23,216 nt of DNA from Caryophanales bacterium UBA7476 (GCA_002477275.1 DLOU01000019.1:1-23216), one strand, 5' to 3'; counted from the first letter of the stretch, positions 8,565-15,188 are shown. A program made the numbers and translations. The notes: generated by a model from the sequence alone, not told the origin.

Positions 8565-8589
8565 GTATGACCTGTTTTCGTGATACCCA
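8562..8589 (-). other. Left attachment site of the element
   Basis: The chromosomal codon TGG (CCA on the plus strand, 8562-8564) is the junction where SpoIVA homology stops. Fifteen nt inside the element lies GTGATACCCA (8580-8589). Its exact reverse complement sits 14 nt inside the right junction. Crossover within TGG would rebuild the gene exactly. The precise exchanged dinucleotide (TG or GG) cannot be told. Confidence 0.75.
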
Positions 8590-8631
8590 TAAGTCTTTTT
8601 AAAAATTGCTCAAAAGCAACCTGTATTTTTC

Positions 8632-10218
8632 CTATACTAATACTTCACTTTTTTTAATTCTATAATGAATTTCTAGTTTTTTATCTTTTGTTACATATAT
8701 CTTATCAATTAATCTATTCATAATTTCTCTTGTTGGATTTTTCATATCAAGAAAACTTTTAATTATATCTAAATATTCAACATAACAAGAGGAATCTTCA
8801 TTTATACTAGAAATTTCTTCTTTTAATTTTTCTAATTTTTCGTTTGCAGTTTTAATATCTTCTTCAGTAGTTTTAAATAATCTTTGATAAGTTTCTACAC
8901 TTATAATATTATTAAACTTATCATCATATAAAGAGTCTTGTTTTCTTTTTAATTCAGCTATCTTTAAGTTAAGTTCATCAATCTTTTTTAGTTTATCTTG
9001 TTTAGGATCAACATATTGATTTTTGATGATATTTTCAAATTCATCTTTATCATTAATATATTGATTAGCCATAGTGCTTAATTTGTTATAGACAGTATTT
9101 TCTAATTTAGTATAGTTAATATAATGAGAAAAACATATATCATACTTACTAAACTTACGATAGTTATTACAATTCATTGTAACTCTATCTCTTTTTTTAT
9201 CATAACTAATACTCATTCTAGCACCACAGTCTTTACAATAAACTAAATCAGATAGGACATAATCAACATTTCTTCGTTCAGGATTATAATTATTAGAAGA
9301 ATCTTTAATAGATTGTGCTATTTCAAATGTCTTTCTATCAATAAGTGGTTCATGAGCATTCTCTTTAATGCACCATTCACTTTCAGGAACATTTTTCATC
9401 TTCTTAATCTTATAATTTACTTTTTGAACTCTGTGTTGGATTAAATCTCCAACATAAACTCTGTTTTTGATGATATTACTAACTGATGTGTGTTTCCATA
9501 TTTCAGGATGGTCAAAGTTATTTAATTTAGCACCAGAGTATTTATACATAATAGGTGTTGGCAATTCTTCTCTTGTTAAGATTTCAGCAATTTGTGAACT
9601 ACCATAACCAGCAACATATAAATCAAATATCTTCTTTACTACAGGAGCGGTTTCTGGATCTGGCACTAATTTGTGCTTATCTTCGGGATCTCTCATATAA
9701 CCATAAGATGGAGCACTACCACAAAATTTACCATCTTTTTTCATTTGAAGTAAGTTTGAACGAACTTTTTTAGAAATATCTTTTGCATACATATCATTCA
9801 TACTTAATTTAAATGGCATCATGTCTGAGCCACTAGTTTCATAAAAAGTATCTATATCGTCATTTACGGCAATATATCTGACATCATTTTGTGGAAAAAA
9901 AGTTTCAACATAATAACCAGTCATAACATGGTCACGACCTAATCTTGATAAGTCTTTTGTTATAACCATATTAATTTTTCCATTTTCAATGTCATTTAAC
10001 ATTCTTTTAAACTCTGGACGCTCAAAATTTGTTCCTGTATAACCATCATCAACATAAATATCAACTGCAACTAAATTCTGTGCTTTTAAATAACCAGTTA
10101 ATAGACTTCTTTGATTAGTGACACTTTCTGATTCCATATCATCACCATCTTCACGAGATAGTCTTATATAAATGGCTATATTAAAAATCGTATTGTCTAT
10201 TGCATATCTATTATACAC
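8632..10218 (-). CDS. Large serine recombinase (TnpX/TndX type)
   Basis: This 528-aa site-specific recombinase is the likely enzyme for integration and excision of the element. The resolvase domain has the nucleophile Ser21 in YIRLSREDG, then DDGYTGTNFERPEF and TKDLSRLGRD with catalytic arginines. The recombinase domain follows (APSYGYM, then the region of PETAPVVKKIFDLY). A zinc ribbon comes next (CKDCGARM with later Cys residues in CNNY and DICF). A long coiled coil occupies about residues 385-470. Translation starts at GTG 10218, with AAGGAGT overlapping the end of the upstream 60-aa gene, so the two are coupled. The gene ends about 70 bp from the left junction, as usual for such enzymes. 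All catalytic residues appear intact. Confidence 0.95.
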   Translation of the reverse strand: MYNRYAIDNTIFNIAIYIRLSREDGDDMESESVTNQRSLLTGYLKAQNLVAVDIYVDDGYTGTNFERPEFKRMLNDIENGKINMVITKDLSRLGRDHVMTGYYVETFFPQNDVRYIAVNDDIDTFYETSGSDMMPFKLSMNDMYAKDISKKVRSNLLQMKKDGKFCGSAPSYGYMRDPEDKHKLVPDPETAPVVKKIFDLYVAGYGSSQIAEILTREELPTPIMYKYSGAKLNNFDHPEIWKHTSVSNIIKNRVYVGDLIQHRVQKVNYKIKKMKNVPESEWCIKENAHEPLIDRKTFEIAQSIKDSSNNYNPERRNVDYVLSDLVYCKDCGARMSISYDKKRDRVTMNCNNYRKFSKYDICFSHYINYTKLENTVYNKLSTMANQYINDKDEFENIIKNQYVDPKQDKLKKIDELNLKIAELKRKQDSLYDDKFNNIISVETYQRLFKTTEEDIKTANEKLEKLKEEISSINEDSSCYVEYLDIIKSFLDMKNPTREIMNRLIDKIYVTKDKKLEIHYRIKKSEVLV

Positions 10219-10220
10219 TT

Positions 10221-10403
10221 TTAACTCCTTTCAGTAGACAACACATTCACTTTATTAGTTGAATCAATTATACTATTTTTTTCGTCCGTTTTAAATACTT
10301 TTAATGAATTTTTATTAGCCATATAGTATTTATATATACAGCTTTTTAAAACTTCTTTTAAATCACAACCATTACTATCATAAAATTCTAATGTGTCATA
10401 CAT
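10221..10403 (-). CDS. Small protein (60 aa) coupled to the recombinase
   Basis: The ATG has a strong GGAGG site (10411-10415 on the plus strand). Its stop codon is 2 nt before the recombinase GTG, and its last codons form the recombinase ribosome site, so the two are translated together. The 60-aa protein has one short helical segment (LKEVLKSCIYKYYMANKNS) and a polar C-terminal half. I recognise no family. Its place makes it a candidate recombinase accessory or directionality factor, but that is inference only. Confidence 0.65.
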   Translation of the reverse strand: MYDTLEFYDSNGCDLKEVLKSCIYKYYMANKNSLKVFKTDEKNSIIDSTNKVNVLSTERS

Positions 10404-10422
10404 GATTATTCCTCCACAATGA

Positions 10423-10451
10423 ATTCTATGTGTAATAGTTTATAAAAATTA
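10423..10451 (-). promoter_or_regulatory. Candidate sigma-E-like promoter of the recombinase operon
   Basis: On the minus strand TAATTTT (10451-10445) and CATAGAAT (10430-10423) are separated by 14 nt. The B. subtilis sigma-E consensus as I recall it is KMATATT, 13-15 nt, CATACAMT, so 6/7 and 7/8 positions fit. Transcription would start just before the GGAGG of the 60-aa gene, leaving a very short leader. An AATAGT/ACTATT inverted repeat overlaps. Chance matches are common in AT-rich DNA. Confidence 0.3.
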
Positions 10452-10478
10452 CTATTCTTCATAAATTATCACACCTTT

Positions 10479-10898
10479 CTATTGATATTCTTTTAATAAT
10501 TCTTCCATTTCTTTAAGTTCTTCTTCAGTAGGTGGTATTGCTTCACATCGTTTTCCGTCCCAAACTTCAACTCCGTCTGGATCAAGTCTTATATGAGGAC
10601 CTTTTCTACCAGTCATAATCTCATCTTGATTATTTGCTATATCAGTCACAGTTACAAAACTTTGGATTTTATTATTGGTAATATAAGAGTTAAGATAACC
10701 TTTTATAAATACTTTTGTTCCTTTAACAAAAAAATCTTTATATATTTCATAAAGATTTCGGTTGATATTAAAACTAGCAAAAACTTTTCTTTCATCATAT
10801 TTAAGAGTGGTTAAACCAAACTTAATATAATCATTTTTATTATCTGTAATACTATTAATAGTTCCAGATATAATTATTTCATTTAAATCATATTTCAT
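10479..10898 (-). CDS. OB-fold, single-strand-DNA-binding-like protein
   Basis: The first 95 residues look like an OB fold: IIISGTINSI, then a beta strand with KFGLTTLKYDERKVFASFNI, then KGTKVFIKGYLNSYITNNKIQ. This is the pattern of single-strand DNA-binding proteins and short replication accessory proteins. The tail (GRKGPHIRLDPDGVEVWDGKRC, then an acidic EEELKEMEELLKEYQ end) resembles the acidic protein-binding tails of SSB-like proteins. I chose the ATG at 10898, preceded by AAAGGA at good spacing, over the upstream codon at 10916 (139 versus 145 aa). It probably serves element replication or transfer, and lies in the same direction as the recombinase operon. Confidence 0.65.
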   Translation of the reverse strand: MKYDLNEIIISGTINSITDNKNDYIKFGLTTLKYDERKVFASFNINRNLYEIYKDFFVKGTKVFIKGYLNSYITNNKIQSFVTVTDIANNQDEIMTGRKGPHIRLDPDGVEVWDGKRCEAIPPTEEELKEMEELLKEYQ

Positions 10899-10916
10899 TT
10901 TTATCATTCCTTTCAT

Positions 10917-11048
10917 TTTAATTTTTTTTAAAGATTTAAATTATTTAAATAAATTTAAATTTATATTATTTATTAATATTATTTATTATCTTATTTATTA
11001 TATTAGAAGATACTCGCTATACTGATTAGCAGTATCTTGCTATAAACT
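10917..11048. other. AT-rich spacer with short repeats
   Basis: About 60 nt of nearly pure A/T with repeated TTTAAAT and TTATTTAT words are followed by two similar segments containing AGAAGATA-CTCGC / AGAAGATA-TTTGC and a GATACT...AGTATC inverted pair. Next to winged-helix and OB-fold genes this could be an origin-unwinding region, but nothing proves it. Confidence 0.3.
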
Positions 11049-11327
11049 CTAGAAGATATTTGCTAAATATATTCTTCTAGTATTAGGTTCACTTTCAACT
11101 CTAATATAGTTTTTCTTTCTTAATGAAGCTATGCAACTAGTAATTGTTCTTCTAGATACTTTCATAAGATTACTTAAATATCTATTACTAGCAAAACAAA
11201 AACCCTCTTGCATTGATAGAGTAGTTATTAAACCCATTAAAAGTTTAGTAGTAGTAGATAAATCTTCATCTAATAAAACTACTACTGGAACTTCTACATA
11301 CTTTAAATTTGTTATATCGTTATTCAT
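11049..11327 (-). CDS. Small winged-helix DNA-binding protein (replication-initiator-like)
   Basis: The 92-aa product is an almost bare winged helix: VVVLLDEDLSTTTKLLMGLI, CFASNRYLSNLMKVSRRTIT with the recognition helix (about 45-65), then a LRKKNYIRVE wing. This N-terminal arrangement is common in phage and plasmid replisome-organiser proteins and in helix-turn-helix proteins of mobile elements, which are usually longer; here the protein stops right after the wing. It may be a complete small regulator or a shortened initiator. The start has a GGAGAA site. A strong minus-strand terminator lies just upstream, so it needs its own promoter or read-through. Confidence 0.75.
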   Translation of the reverse strand: MNNDITNLKYVEVPVVVLLDEDLSTTTKLLMGLITTLSMQEGFCFASNRYLSNLMKVSRRTITSCIASLRKKNYIRVESEPNTRRIYLANIF

Positions 11328-11356
11328 AAATCATTCTCCTTTCTTAATTTTAGGCA

Positions 11357-11387
11357 ATAAAAAAACTTGTAACCACTACTTACAAGT
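11357..11387 (-). terminator. Minus-strand hairpin terminator upstream of a winged-helix gene
   Basis: ACTTGTAA (11365-11372) pairs with TTACAAGT (11380-11387). On the minus strand a T tract (11364-11357) follows. It sits between the two winged-helix genes and could act as an attenuator for the downstream one. Confidence 0.7.
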
Positions 11388-11416
11388 CATACTAATAATG
11401 ACAATAAAATCCCTGT

Positions 11417-11620
11417 GTGAGATAAATCTCACTAATAGGTTGCTTGAAGTAAAACATACATACAACATATTTCAATCCCTTTTATTCTTTTATTTCGTTC
11501 TTTGAAATATGTTTTACTTCAAACTAGTTCATCTTATATTTCTATAAGATAGGTTCTAATATAAATCTACGAACATTTACTGAACCTTTATTTGTTAGCG
11601 ATTCAATCTTTTCTAACAAA
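11417..11620. other. Densely structured non-coding region
   Basis: Besides the terminator at 11357-11387, four inverted repeats lie in 204 bp. GTGAGAT/ATCTCAC is at 11417-11432. A long bulged hairpin has outer arms 11444-11454 with 11512-11522 and inner arms 11466-11475 with 11502-11511. ATCTTATA/TATAAGAT is at 11531-11550. TTTGTTAG/CTAACAAA at 11591-11620 includes the stop of the 88-aa gene. The right arm of the long hairpin can also pair wholly with a 15-nt left partner (11444-11458), so two folds compete. It could be an origin, a leader RNA or a counter-transcribed RNA region. Confidence 0.55.
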
Positions 11621-11879
11621 TCTCGTATGTGTATAATCCTCGGCTGTATTCATTGAACCTTATATATTTGTTATCTTCTAGTATTTGTAGGTTCTTTTTG
11701 AATCCAACATTTGTTATACTCAATTTCTTTTGAACTTTCCCAATGCTTATACTTGTGAATTCACATCTTTGGGATTGTTCTGCACATAGTATTTTGTATA
11801 TCAGTTTTGTTTCAAACTTGATATTTTTATCTCTCCATACTCTTGGATCAATTAATTCTAGTTGCTTTTTTAATCTCAT
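11613..11879 (-). CDS. Small winged-helix protein, 88 aa
   Basis: The product has a replication-protein-like winged-helix layout: ELIDPRVWRDKNIKFETKLIYKILCAE, CEFTSISIGKVQKKLSITNVGFKKNLQ (recognition helix about 45-65), ILEDNKYIRF wing. It resembles the other small winged-helix protein of the element (11049-11327) in size and plan, though not closely in sequence. An AAGGAGG site precedes the ATG. It is the first gene read leftward from the divergent promoter region shared with the repressor, and so is probably repressor-controlled. Confidence 0.7.
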   Translation of the reverse strand: MRLKKQLELIDPRVWRDKNIKFETKLIYKILCAEQSQRCEFTSISIGKVQKKLSITNVGFKKNLQILEDNKYIRFNEYSRGLYTYEIC

Positions 11880-11952
11880 ACATTTGACTTCCTCCTTTCT
11901 TTTTCTATGTTACCCATTTAATTTTAAAGTGGGTTCATTTGGAAACACATAT

Positions 11953-11982
11953 AATATATCATGCTAATTACATCATTGTCAA
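11953..11982 (-). promoter_or_regulatory. Leftward promoter with perfect -35 box
   Basis: On the minus strand TTGACA (11982-11977) and TATATT (11958-11953) are 18 nt apart, reading toward the 88-aa winged-helix gene. Its -35 box faces the -35 of the rightward repressor promoter; together they form the inverted pair TGTCAAC (11977-11983) and GTTGACA (12009-12015), a likely control region. Confidence 0.6.
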
Positions 11983-12009
11983 CACTTTTACTCAAAAAAT
12001 TAAAAAATG

Positions 12010-12038
12010 TTGACATTTTTACCCAATAGGTGTATTAT
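12010..12038 (+). promoter_or_regulatory. Repressor promoter
   Basis: Consensus TTGACA (12010-12015), a 17-nt spacer and TATTAT (12033-12038), 21 nt before the repressor ATG. The -35 sits in a TGTCAAC/GTTGACA inverted repeat shared with the leftward promoter. Confidence 0.7.
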
Positions 12039-12059
12039 TATGGTGTGAGGTGAATTTCT

Positions 12060-12560
12060 ATGGTAGAAAAAAATATCGGTGAAGTAATTACCGAAGCTAG
12101 AGAAAAAGCTAATCTTTCGCAAAGACAACTTGCAAAATTGGCTAATATAAATAACTCTGAACTTTCTAAAATAGAATCGGGTGTTAGAAAAGAGCCTAGT
12201 CCTAAAATACTTCGTAAGATAAGTAATGTATTAGATGTTAATTATAGTGATCTAATGTATATGATTGGACTAGGTATAGAAGTCAGTCCTTTAAATCCTT
12301 TTATAAAAGATTATTATTCTAAATTAAAAGGAGATGAACTTAATGAGGCTGAAGTTAATGTTTTAGGAAATAAACAAAATCTAGAAAAGTTAGTTTTATC
12401 TTGTGAAGAAAAGTTAAATGATAAAAGCATAATAGAAAGTGAAAGAGAGTTATTACAAAATACTATTGAAGATACAAAGTATCAAATCAATACACAAAAT
12501 GAAATTATTAATTTAATTCAAAGTTTAAAAGTAAAGGAGAGAAATAAAAATGCGAAATAG
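12060..12560 (+). CDS. XRE-family (cI-like) repressor
   Basis: An N-terminal helix-turn-helix domain (about residues 5-65) shows REKANLSQRQLAKLANINNSELSKIESGVRKEPSPKILRKIS, a standard lambda-repressor-like fold. A long, charged, probably coiled-coil C-terminal part (about 95-160) could support dimerisation. No S24 autoprotease Ser/Lys pair is evident, so SOS-type self-cleavage is not indicated. The gene is divergent from the leftward block and sits beside a pair of back-to-back promoters, the usual place for a master switch of an integrated element. Its last 11 nt overlap the next gene. Confidence 0.88.
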   Translation: MVEKNIGEVITEAREKANLSQRQLAKLANINNSELSKIESGVRKEPSPKILRKISNVLDVNYSDLMYMIGLGIEVSPLNPFIKDYYSKLKGDELNEAEVNVLGNKQNLEKLVLSCEEKLNDKSIIESERELLQNTIEDTKYQINTQNEIINLIQSLKVKERNKNAK

Positions 12561-12978
12561 TAAGATATTAAAAATAGCAGTAATATTATTATCAATATTC
12601 TTTGTAGTAAGTTTTGGATTATCACAAGTAATTGGAAGTGATTATTTCAAAAATATGTTCTGGGCTTCAACAGCTTTACTTGCAGTTGGTCTTATATTAG
12701 ATCTAAATGCATGGAGTAAATTAGGATTAGATATTGATAAGAATAAATCAAAAACTATTAAAAGAAGTTTTGATGATAGCACAACATTGTTGGTTGTATT
12801 TTTCGGAACATTATTATGTTTAGTTGTATTATTTGATACATTGAATCATAATGTTATGAAAAATAATCTTGTCATAATAGGTGCATTTATTATGACATTA
12901 GAATTTGAATTATTTATGTATCTATCAGTATGGAATGCTAAAAAAGATACAGCAAATTTATTAAAGAATAATAAATAA
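12550..12978 (+). CDS. Small four-helix membrane protein, 142 aa
   Basis: Four hydrophobic segments are visible at about residues 8-27, 38-54, 78-97 and 106-127, with a charged cytoplasmic-type loop (SKLGLDIDKNKSKTIKRSFDDS) between the second and third. The ATG overlaps the repressor gene by 11 nt, with AAGGAGAG as ribosome site, so it is translated with the repressor. I recognise no family. By position it could sense a signal for the repressor or confer an exclusion or immunity trait; both are guesses. Confidence 0.75.
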   Translation: MRNSKILKIAVILLSIFFVVSFGLSQVIGSDYFKNMFWASTALLAVGLILDLNAWSKLGLDIDKNKSKTIKRSFDDSTTLLVVFFGTLLCLVVLFDTLNHNVMKNNLVIIGAFIMTLEFELFMYLSVWNAKKDTANLLKNNK

Positions 12979-12990
12979 TTCAAATAAAAA

Positions 12991-13031
12991 AATAACCTTT
13001 TACCTTTTCGTTATATTAGGTTATTTTTATT
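12991..13031 (+). terminator. Terminator of the repressor operon
   Basis: AATAACCT (12991-12998) pairs with AGGTTATT (13018-13025) around a 19-nt loop, followed by a T-rich tail. Confidence 0.65.
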
Positions 13032-13032
13032 T

Positions 13033-13277
13033 AAAGAATACGTGGCACGTTTTGTGAGTTTACTCATGAAGTGGCGATAGTATTCTTTCTTTTTTATGAA
13101 GTCGCAAGACAAAATAAAAAAGAGCAACATTCACTTACGATAGTTTGTGAAATGTTGCTTATCGGGTTTCAAAAGGGTGTCCCTTTGCACACTATTCCTA
13201 GTTGGCATTATGCCGACTTGGTAGTGTGTTACTATCTTGTCTTAAAGATAGTTTCAAACGGAATATCTTAATCTTCC
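13033..13277. other. Highly structured intergenic region, possible non-coding RNA
   Basis: No credible protein is encoded; the gap between genes is about 300 bp. Helices are AAAGAATAC/GTATTCTTT (13033-13041 with 13080-13088), a 12-bp bulged stem (13123-13134 with 13147-13159), AAAGGG/CCCTTT near 13172-13186, CACACTA/TAGTGTG enclosing a GTTGGCAT-ATGCCGAC hairpin (about 13188-13228), ACTATCTT/AAGATAGT (13231-13251) and CGGAA/TTCCG (13259-13278). It is locally richer in G+C than its surroundings. Read leftward it ends in a clear terminator (13105-13159), so the minus strand is the likelier transcribed one. I do not recognise an RNA family. Confidence 0.5.
13105..13159 (-). terminator. Minus-strand terminator after the nitrilase gene and structured region
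   Basis: On the minus strand AGCAACATTTCAC pairs with GTGAATGTTGCT (one bulged A), followed by CTTTTTTATTTT. It probably ends the nitrilase transcript or an RNA made from 13160-13277. Confidence 0.7.
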
Positions 13278-13279
13278 GA

Positions 13280-14164
13280 TCATCTTTTAAACCCATTTTC
13301 TTTACTTTTATTATATAGTTTAATCCCTTTTCTTATATCTAATGGAAGAACAACGTTTCTATATAGAGGAGATCCTTTATCAATCCACTCTCCATAAAAT
13401 TTAATATCCTTTGCTTTCTTTTTTTGTTCCAAATCACATTTAAACGATAGAACATTACTATCTTCAATATTTATAATATTTCCATCTAAATAAACACATG
13501 AATGACCATTTAGTTTATATTTACTAGGATTCATTAGCTTACCAGTAAAACCAGCCATTGGTTCTATTTCTCCAATAGCATTGGCAAACACCACAGGGCA
13601 TCTAAAAGCTTCCCCATATGTGTTTATCAATGTATTTATTTTTTGCTTATCTTCATCATATCTTGTTTCATCCATTGGCCAAGCATGTGGCATTAGTATT
13701 AAACTAATTTCTTCATCTTTAATTGAATCGAATAATTGTTTTTTATGTGAATCAAAACATATAGAAACTGCAATATTACCAATTGGAGTTTTAATAATAT
13801 GACCAAACTTTCCTCTTTTAAAAATATTAGATTCTGGTTCTGATTTTCTTACAGTTCCTAAAACTCCATTTGGATTTGCTATTAGATAAGTATTATAAAA
13901 ATCATTATCATCTTTTTCTATGCAACCTGCACCAATATAGATATTATATTTTTTAGCCATCAATGTAGCCCATTTTTTTGTAATTGAGCATCCATCTTCT
14001 GCATATTGCCAAATATTTTCATTAGGGATATATCCTGAAGTTGATAATTCAGTTAGAATAATAAAATCGGTATCTTTATTTTGTTCAATTTGTTTTTCTA
14101 TTGCTTTTAATCTATTCTCAATACCTATAATATTATTATCAACTTGAATAATTGTAATCCTCAT
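13280..14164 (-). CDS. Carbon-nitrogen hydrolase (nitrilase superfamily)
   Basis: Members hydrolyse nitriles, amides or carbamoyl groups by a Glu-Lys-Cys mechanism. The triad is visible: Glu39 in ILTELSTSGY, Lys107 in TVRKSEP and Cys136 in AVSICFDSH. The alpha-beta-beta-alpha pattern (IILTELS, IYIGAGCIE, LILMPHAWP, PVVFANAIGE) fits, and the 294-aa length is normal. I cannot name the substrate; the protein is closest in layout to amidase or carbamoylputrescine-amidase-like members. The start is the ATG at 14164 with AGGAAGTG before it; the GTG at 14173 lies within that site. It is cargo in the element. Its promoter -10 (GTGGTATAAT) and 3' flank resemble those of the next gene. Confidence 0.88.
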   Translation of the reverse strand: MRITIIQVDNNIIGIENRLKAIEKQIEQNKDTDFIILTELSTSGYIPNENIWQYAEDGCSITKKWATLMAKKYNIYIGAGCIEKDDNDFYNTYLIANPNGVLGTVRKSEPESNIFKRGKFGHIIKTPIGNIAVSICFDSHKKQLFDSIKDEEISLILMPHAWPMDETRYDEDKQKINTLINTYGEAFRCPVVFANAIGEIEPMAGFTGKLMNPSKYKLNGHSCVYLDGNIINIEDSNVLSFKCDLEQKKKAKDIKFYGEWIDKGSPLYRNVVLPLDIRKGIKLYNKSKENGFKR

Positions 14165-14185
14165 AATTATCACTTCCTATAATTA

Positions 14186-14195
14186 ATTATACCAC
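14186..14195 (-). promoter_or_regulatory. Extended -10 promoter of the nitrilase gene
   Basis: GTGGTATAAT on the minus strand (14195-14186) gives an extended TGG-TATAAT element 21 nt before the ATG. No good -35 is seen. The identical 10-mer drives the CPBP gene. Confidence 0.5.
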
Positions 14196-14244
14196 ATAAA
14201 AGCAGATTCTCATCCGTTCTATATATCTTAATATTCCAATCATT

Positions 14245-14892
14245 TTAGATTAAGAATAATGCTAAAACATCTGCTAAGAAATGTGGTATCCAACTACACC
14301 ATGCATTATCTGTTTCTTTAAATACTAATCCAAATAATGATGAATCAATAAATACAAATAATAAATCATATGCTACTATTATAAAACTTCCTGCACTATA
14401 ATGTCCTAATGCAAATAATAAAGATGTTACAATTATTGATAGTATATAATGTATTTTTTTAGAAGTTTGCTTTTGAAAAAATCCTCTCCATGCTATTTCT
14501 TCTCCCAAAGTAAGAACTGCCATTGTTAAAATAGTTCTCATTAAATCAGTTGATGTGGCAAAATTAATTCTATCTTTTAAATGATTAGTGAATTCTGGAA
14601 TGAATTTATTTGCAATTATAGTACATAGTATAACTGATATAAATGGTAATAATGCATATATAATTGACTTAGGATGATCTTTAAAATCTTTAAATATAGT
14701 TTTAATATTTAATCCTTCATCTTTTGTTTTATTTGTTTTTCTAGTAACAAAGAAAGCAACTACTCCAGCAATAACTGAAATACCAGAAAGTTTTAACACT
14801 TCTCCATCAATTTTAATATTCAATAAATTTGTTAATGATAATATAGCAATTACTATTAAAAATATTACTACACTTTTATTTTCTTTATTCAT
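14245..14892 (-). CDS. CPBP-family intramembrane metalloprotease
   Basis: The CPBP (CAAX protease and bacteriocin-processing or immunity) family is shown by the motifs EEIAWRGFF (Glu131-Glu132, Arg136), FALGH (160-164) and HFLAD near 204-208. These supply the expected Glu and His metal-site residues within membrane segments. About six to seven hydrophobic helices span the 215 aa. In Firmicutes such proteins often give self-immunity to bacteriocins or process peptides; no bacteriocin gene is visible here. I start it at the ATG at 14892, preceded by AAAGGAG, rather than the upstream codon at 14916. It has its own promoter and is cargo beside the nitrilase. Confidence 0.88.
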   Translation of the reverse strand: MNKENKSVVIFLIVIAILSLTNLLNIKIDGEVLKLSGISVIAGVVAFFVTRKTNKTKDEGLNIKTIFKDFKDHPKSIIYALLPFISVILCTIIANKFIPEFTNHLKDRINFATSTDLMRTILTMAVLTLGEEIAWRGFFQKQTSKKIHYILSIIVTSLLFALGHYSAGSFIIVAYDLLFVFIDSSLFGLVFKETDNAWCSWIPHFLADVLALFLI

Positions 14893-14914
14893 TTTTTCAA
14901 CTCCTTTATTAAAC

Positions 14915-14943
14915 ATTATACCACGTATAATGTATTTAGTAAA
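14915..14943 (-). promoter_or_regulatory. Promoter of the CPBP gene
   Basis: On the minus strand TTTACT (14943-14938), 17 nt, and TATAAT (14920-14915) with an extended TGG. The -35 overlaps the left arm of a 12-bp near-perfect inverted repeat (14937-14948 with 14962-14973). Confidence 0.6.
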
Positions 14944-14959
14944 TTGATGAAGTTGCTAA

Positions 14960-15188
14960 TTATCAGTTTACTAGTATAATATTATTACTCTTTCTAGAGT
15001 AAATTTATGCGGTTGAGTTTAGGCAGATTATACCACGGGTCTTAGTATCCATTTTTGTGACGGCCTAGCTCTTTTCTTTTTATTATCCTAGTTTTAGAAT
15101 GTGAGGATTATTTATTAATCTTATATAACATGCGTGATGAGGAGTGAGAGGCAAAAAGAGTTCAATCGTGAATGAAAGGATGGTGCTT
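14960..15188 (+). ncRNA. Candidate IS110 bridge-RNA region
   Basis: This non-coding leader before the transposase has local hairpins: TTACTCT/AGAGTAA (14985-15002), ATCCT/AGGAT (about 15085-15107), and CTCTTTT pairing with AAAAGAG near 15070 and 15155. It is less AT-rich than the surroundings around 15010-15070. Place and size fit a bridge RNA, but I could not find the two guide loops by eye. Confidence 0.35.

Noticed and set aside
8562..8640. Insertion of the element in a tRNA or tmRNA gene
   Set aside because: No tRNA-like sequence lies at either junction; both flanks are spoIVA coding sequence.
11417..11620. CRISPR-like repeat array
   Set aside because: The repeats are inverted arms of hairpins, not regularly spaced direct repeats, and no cas genes are present.
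13071..13271. 66-aa plus-strand open frame
   Set aside because: It lies within the strongly base-paired non-coding region, has no ribosome site, and reads like chance translation of hairpins.
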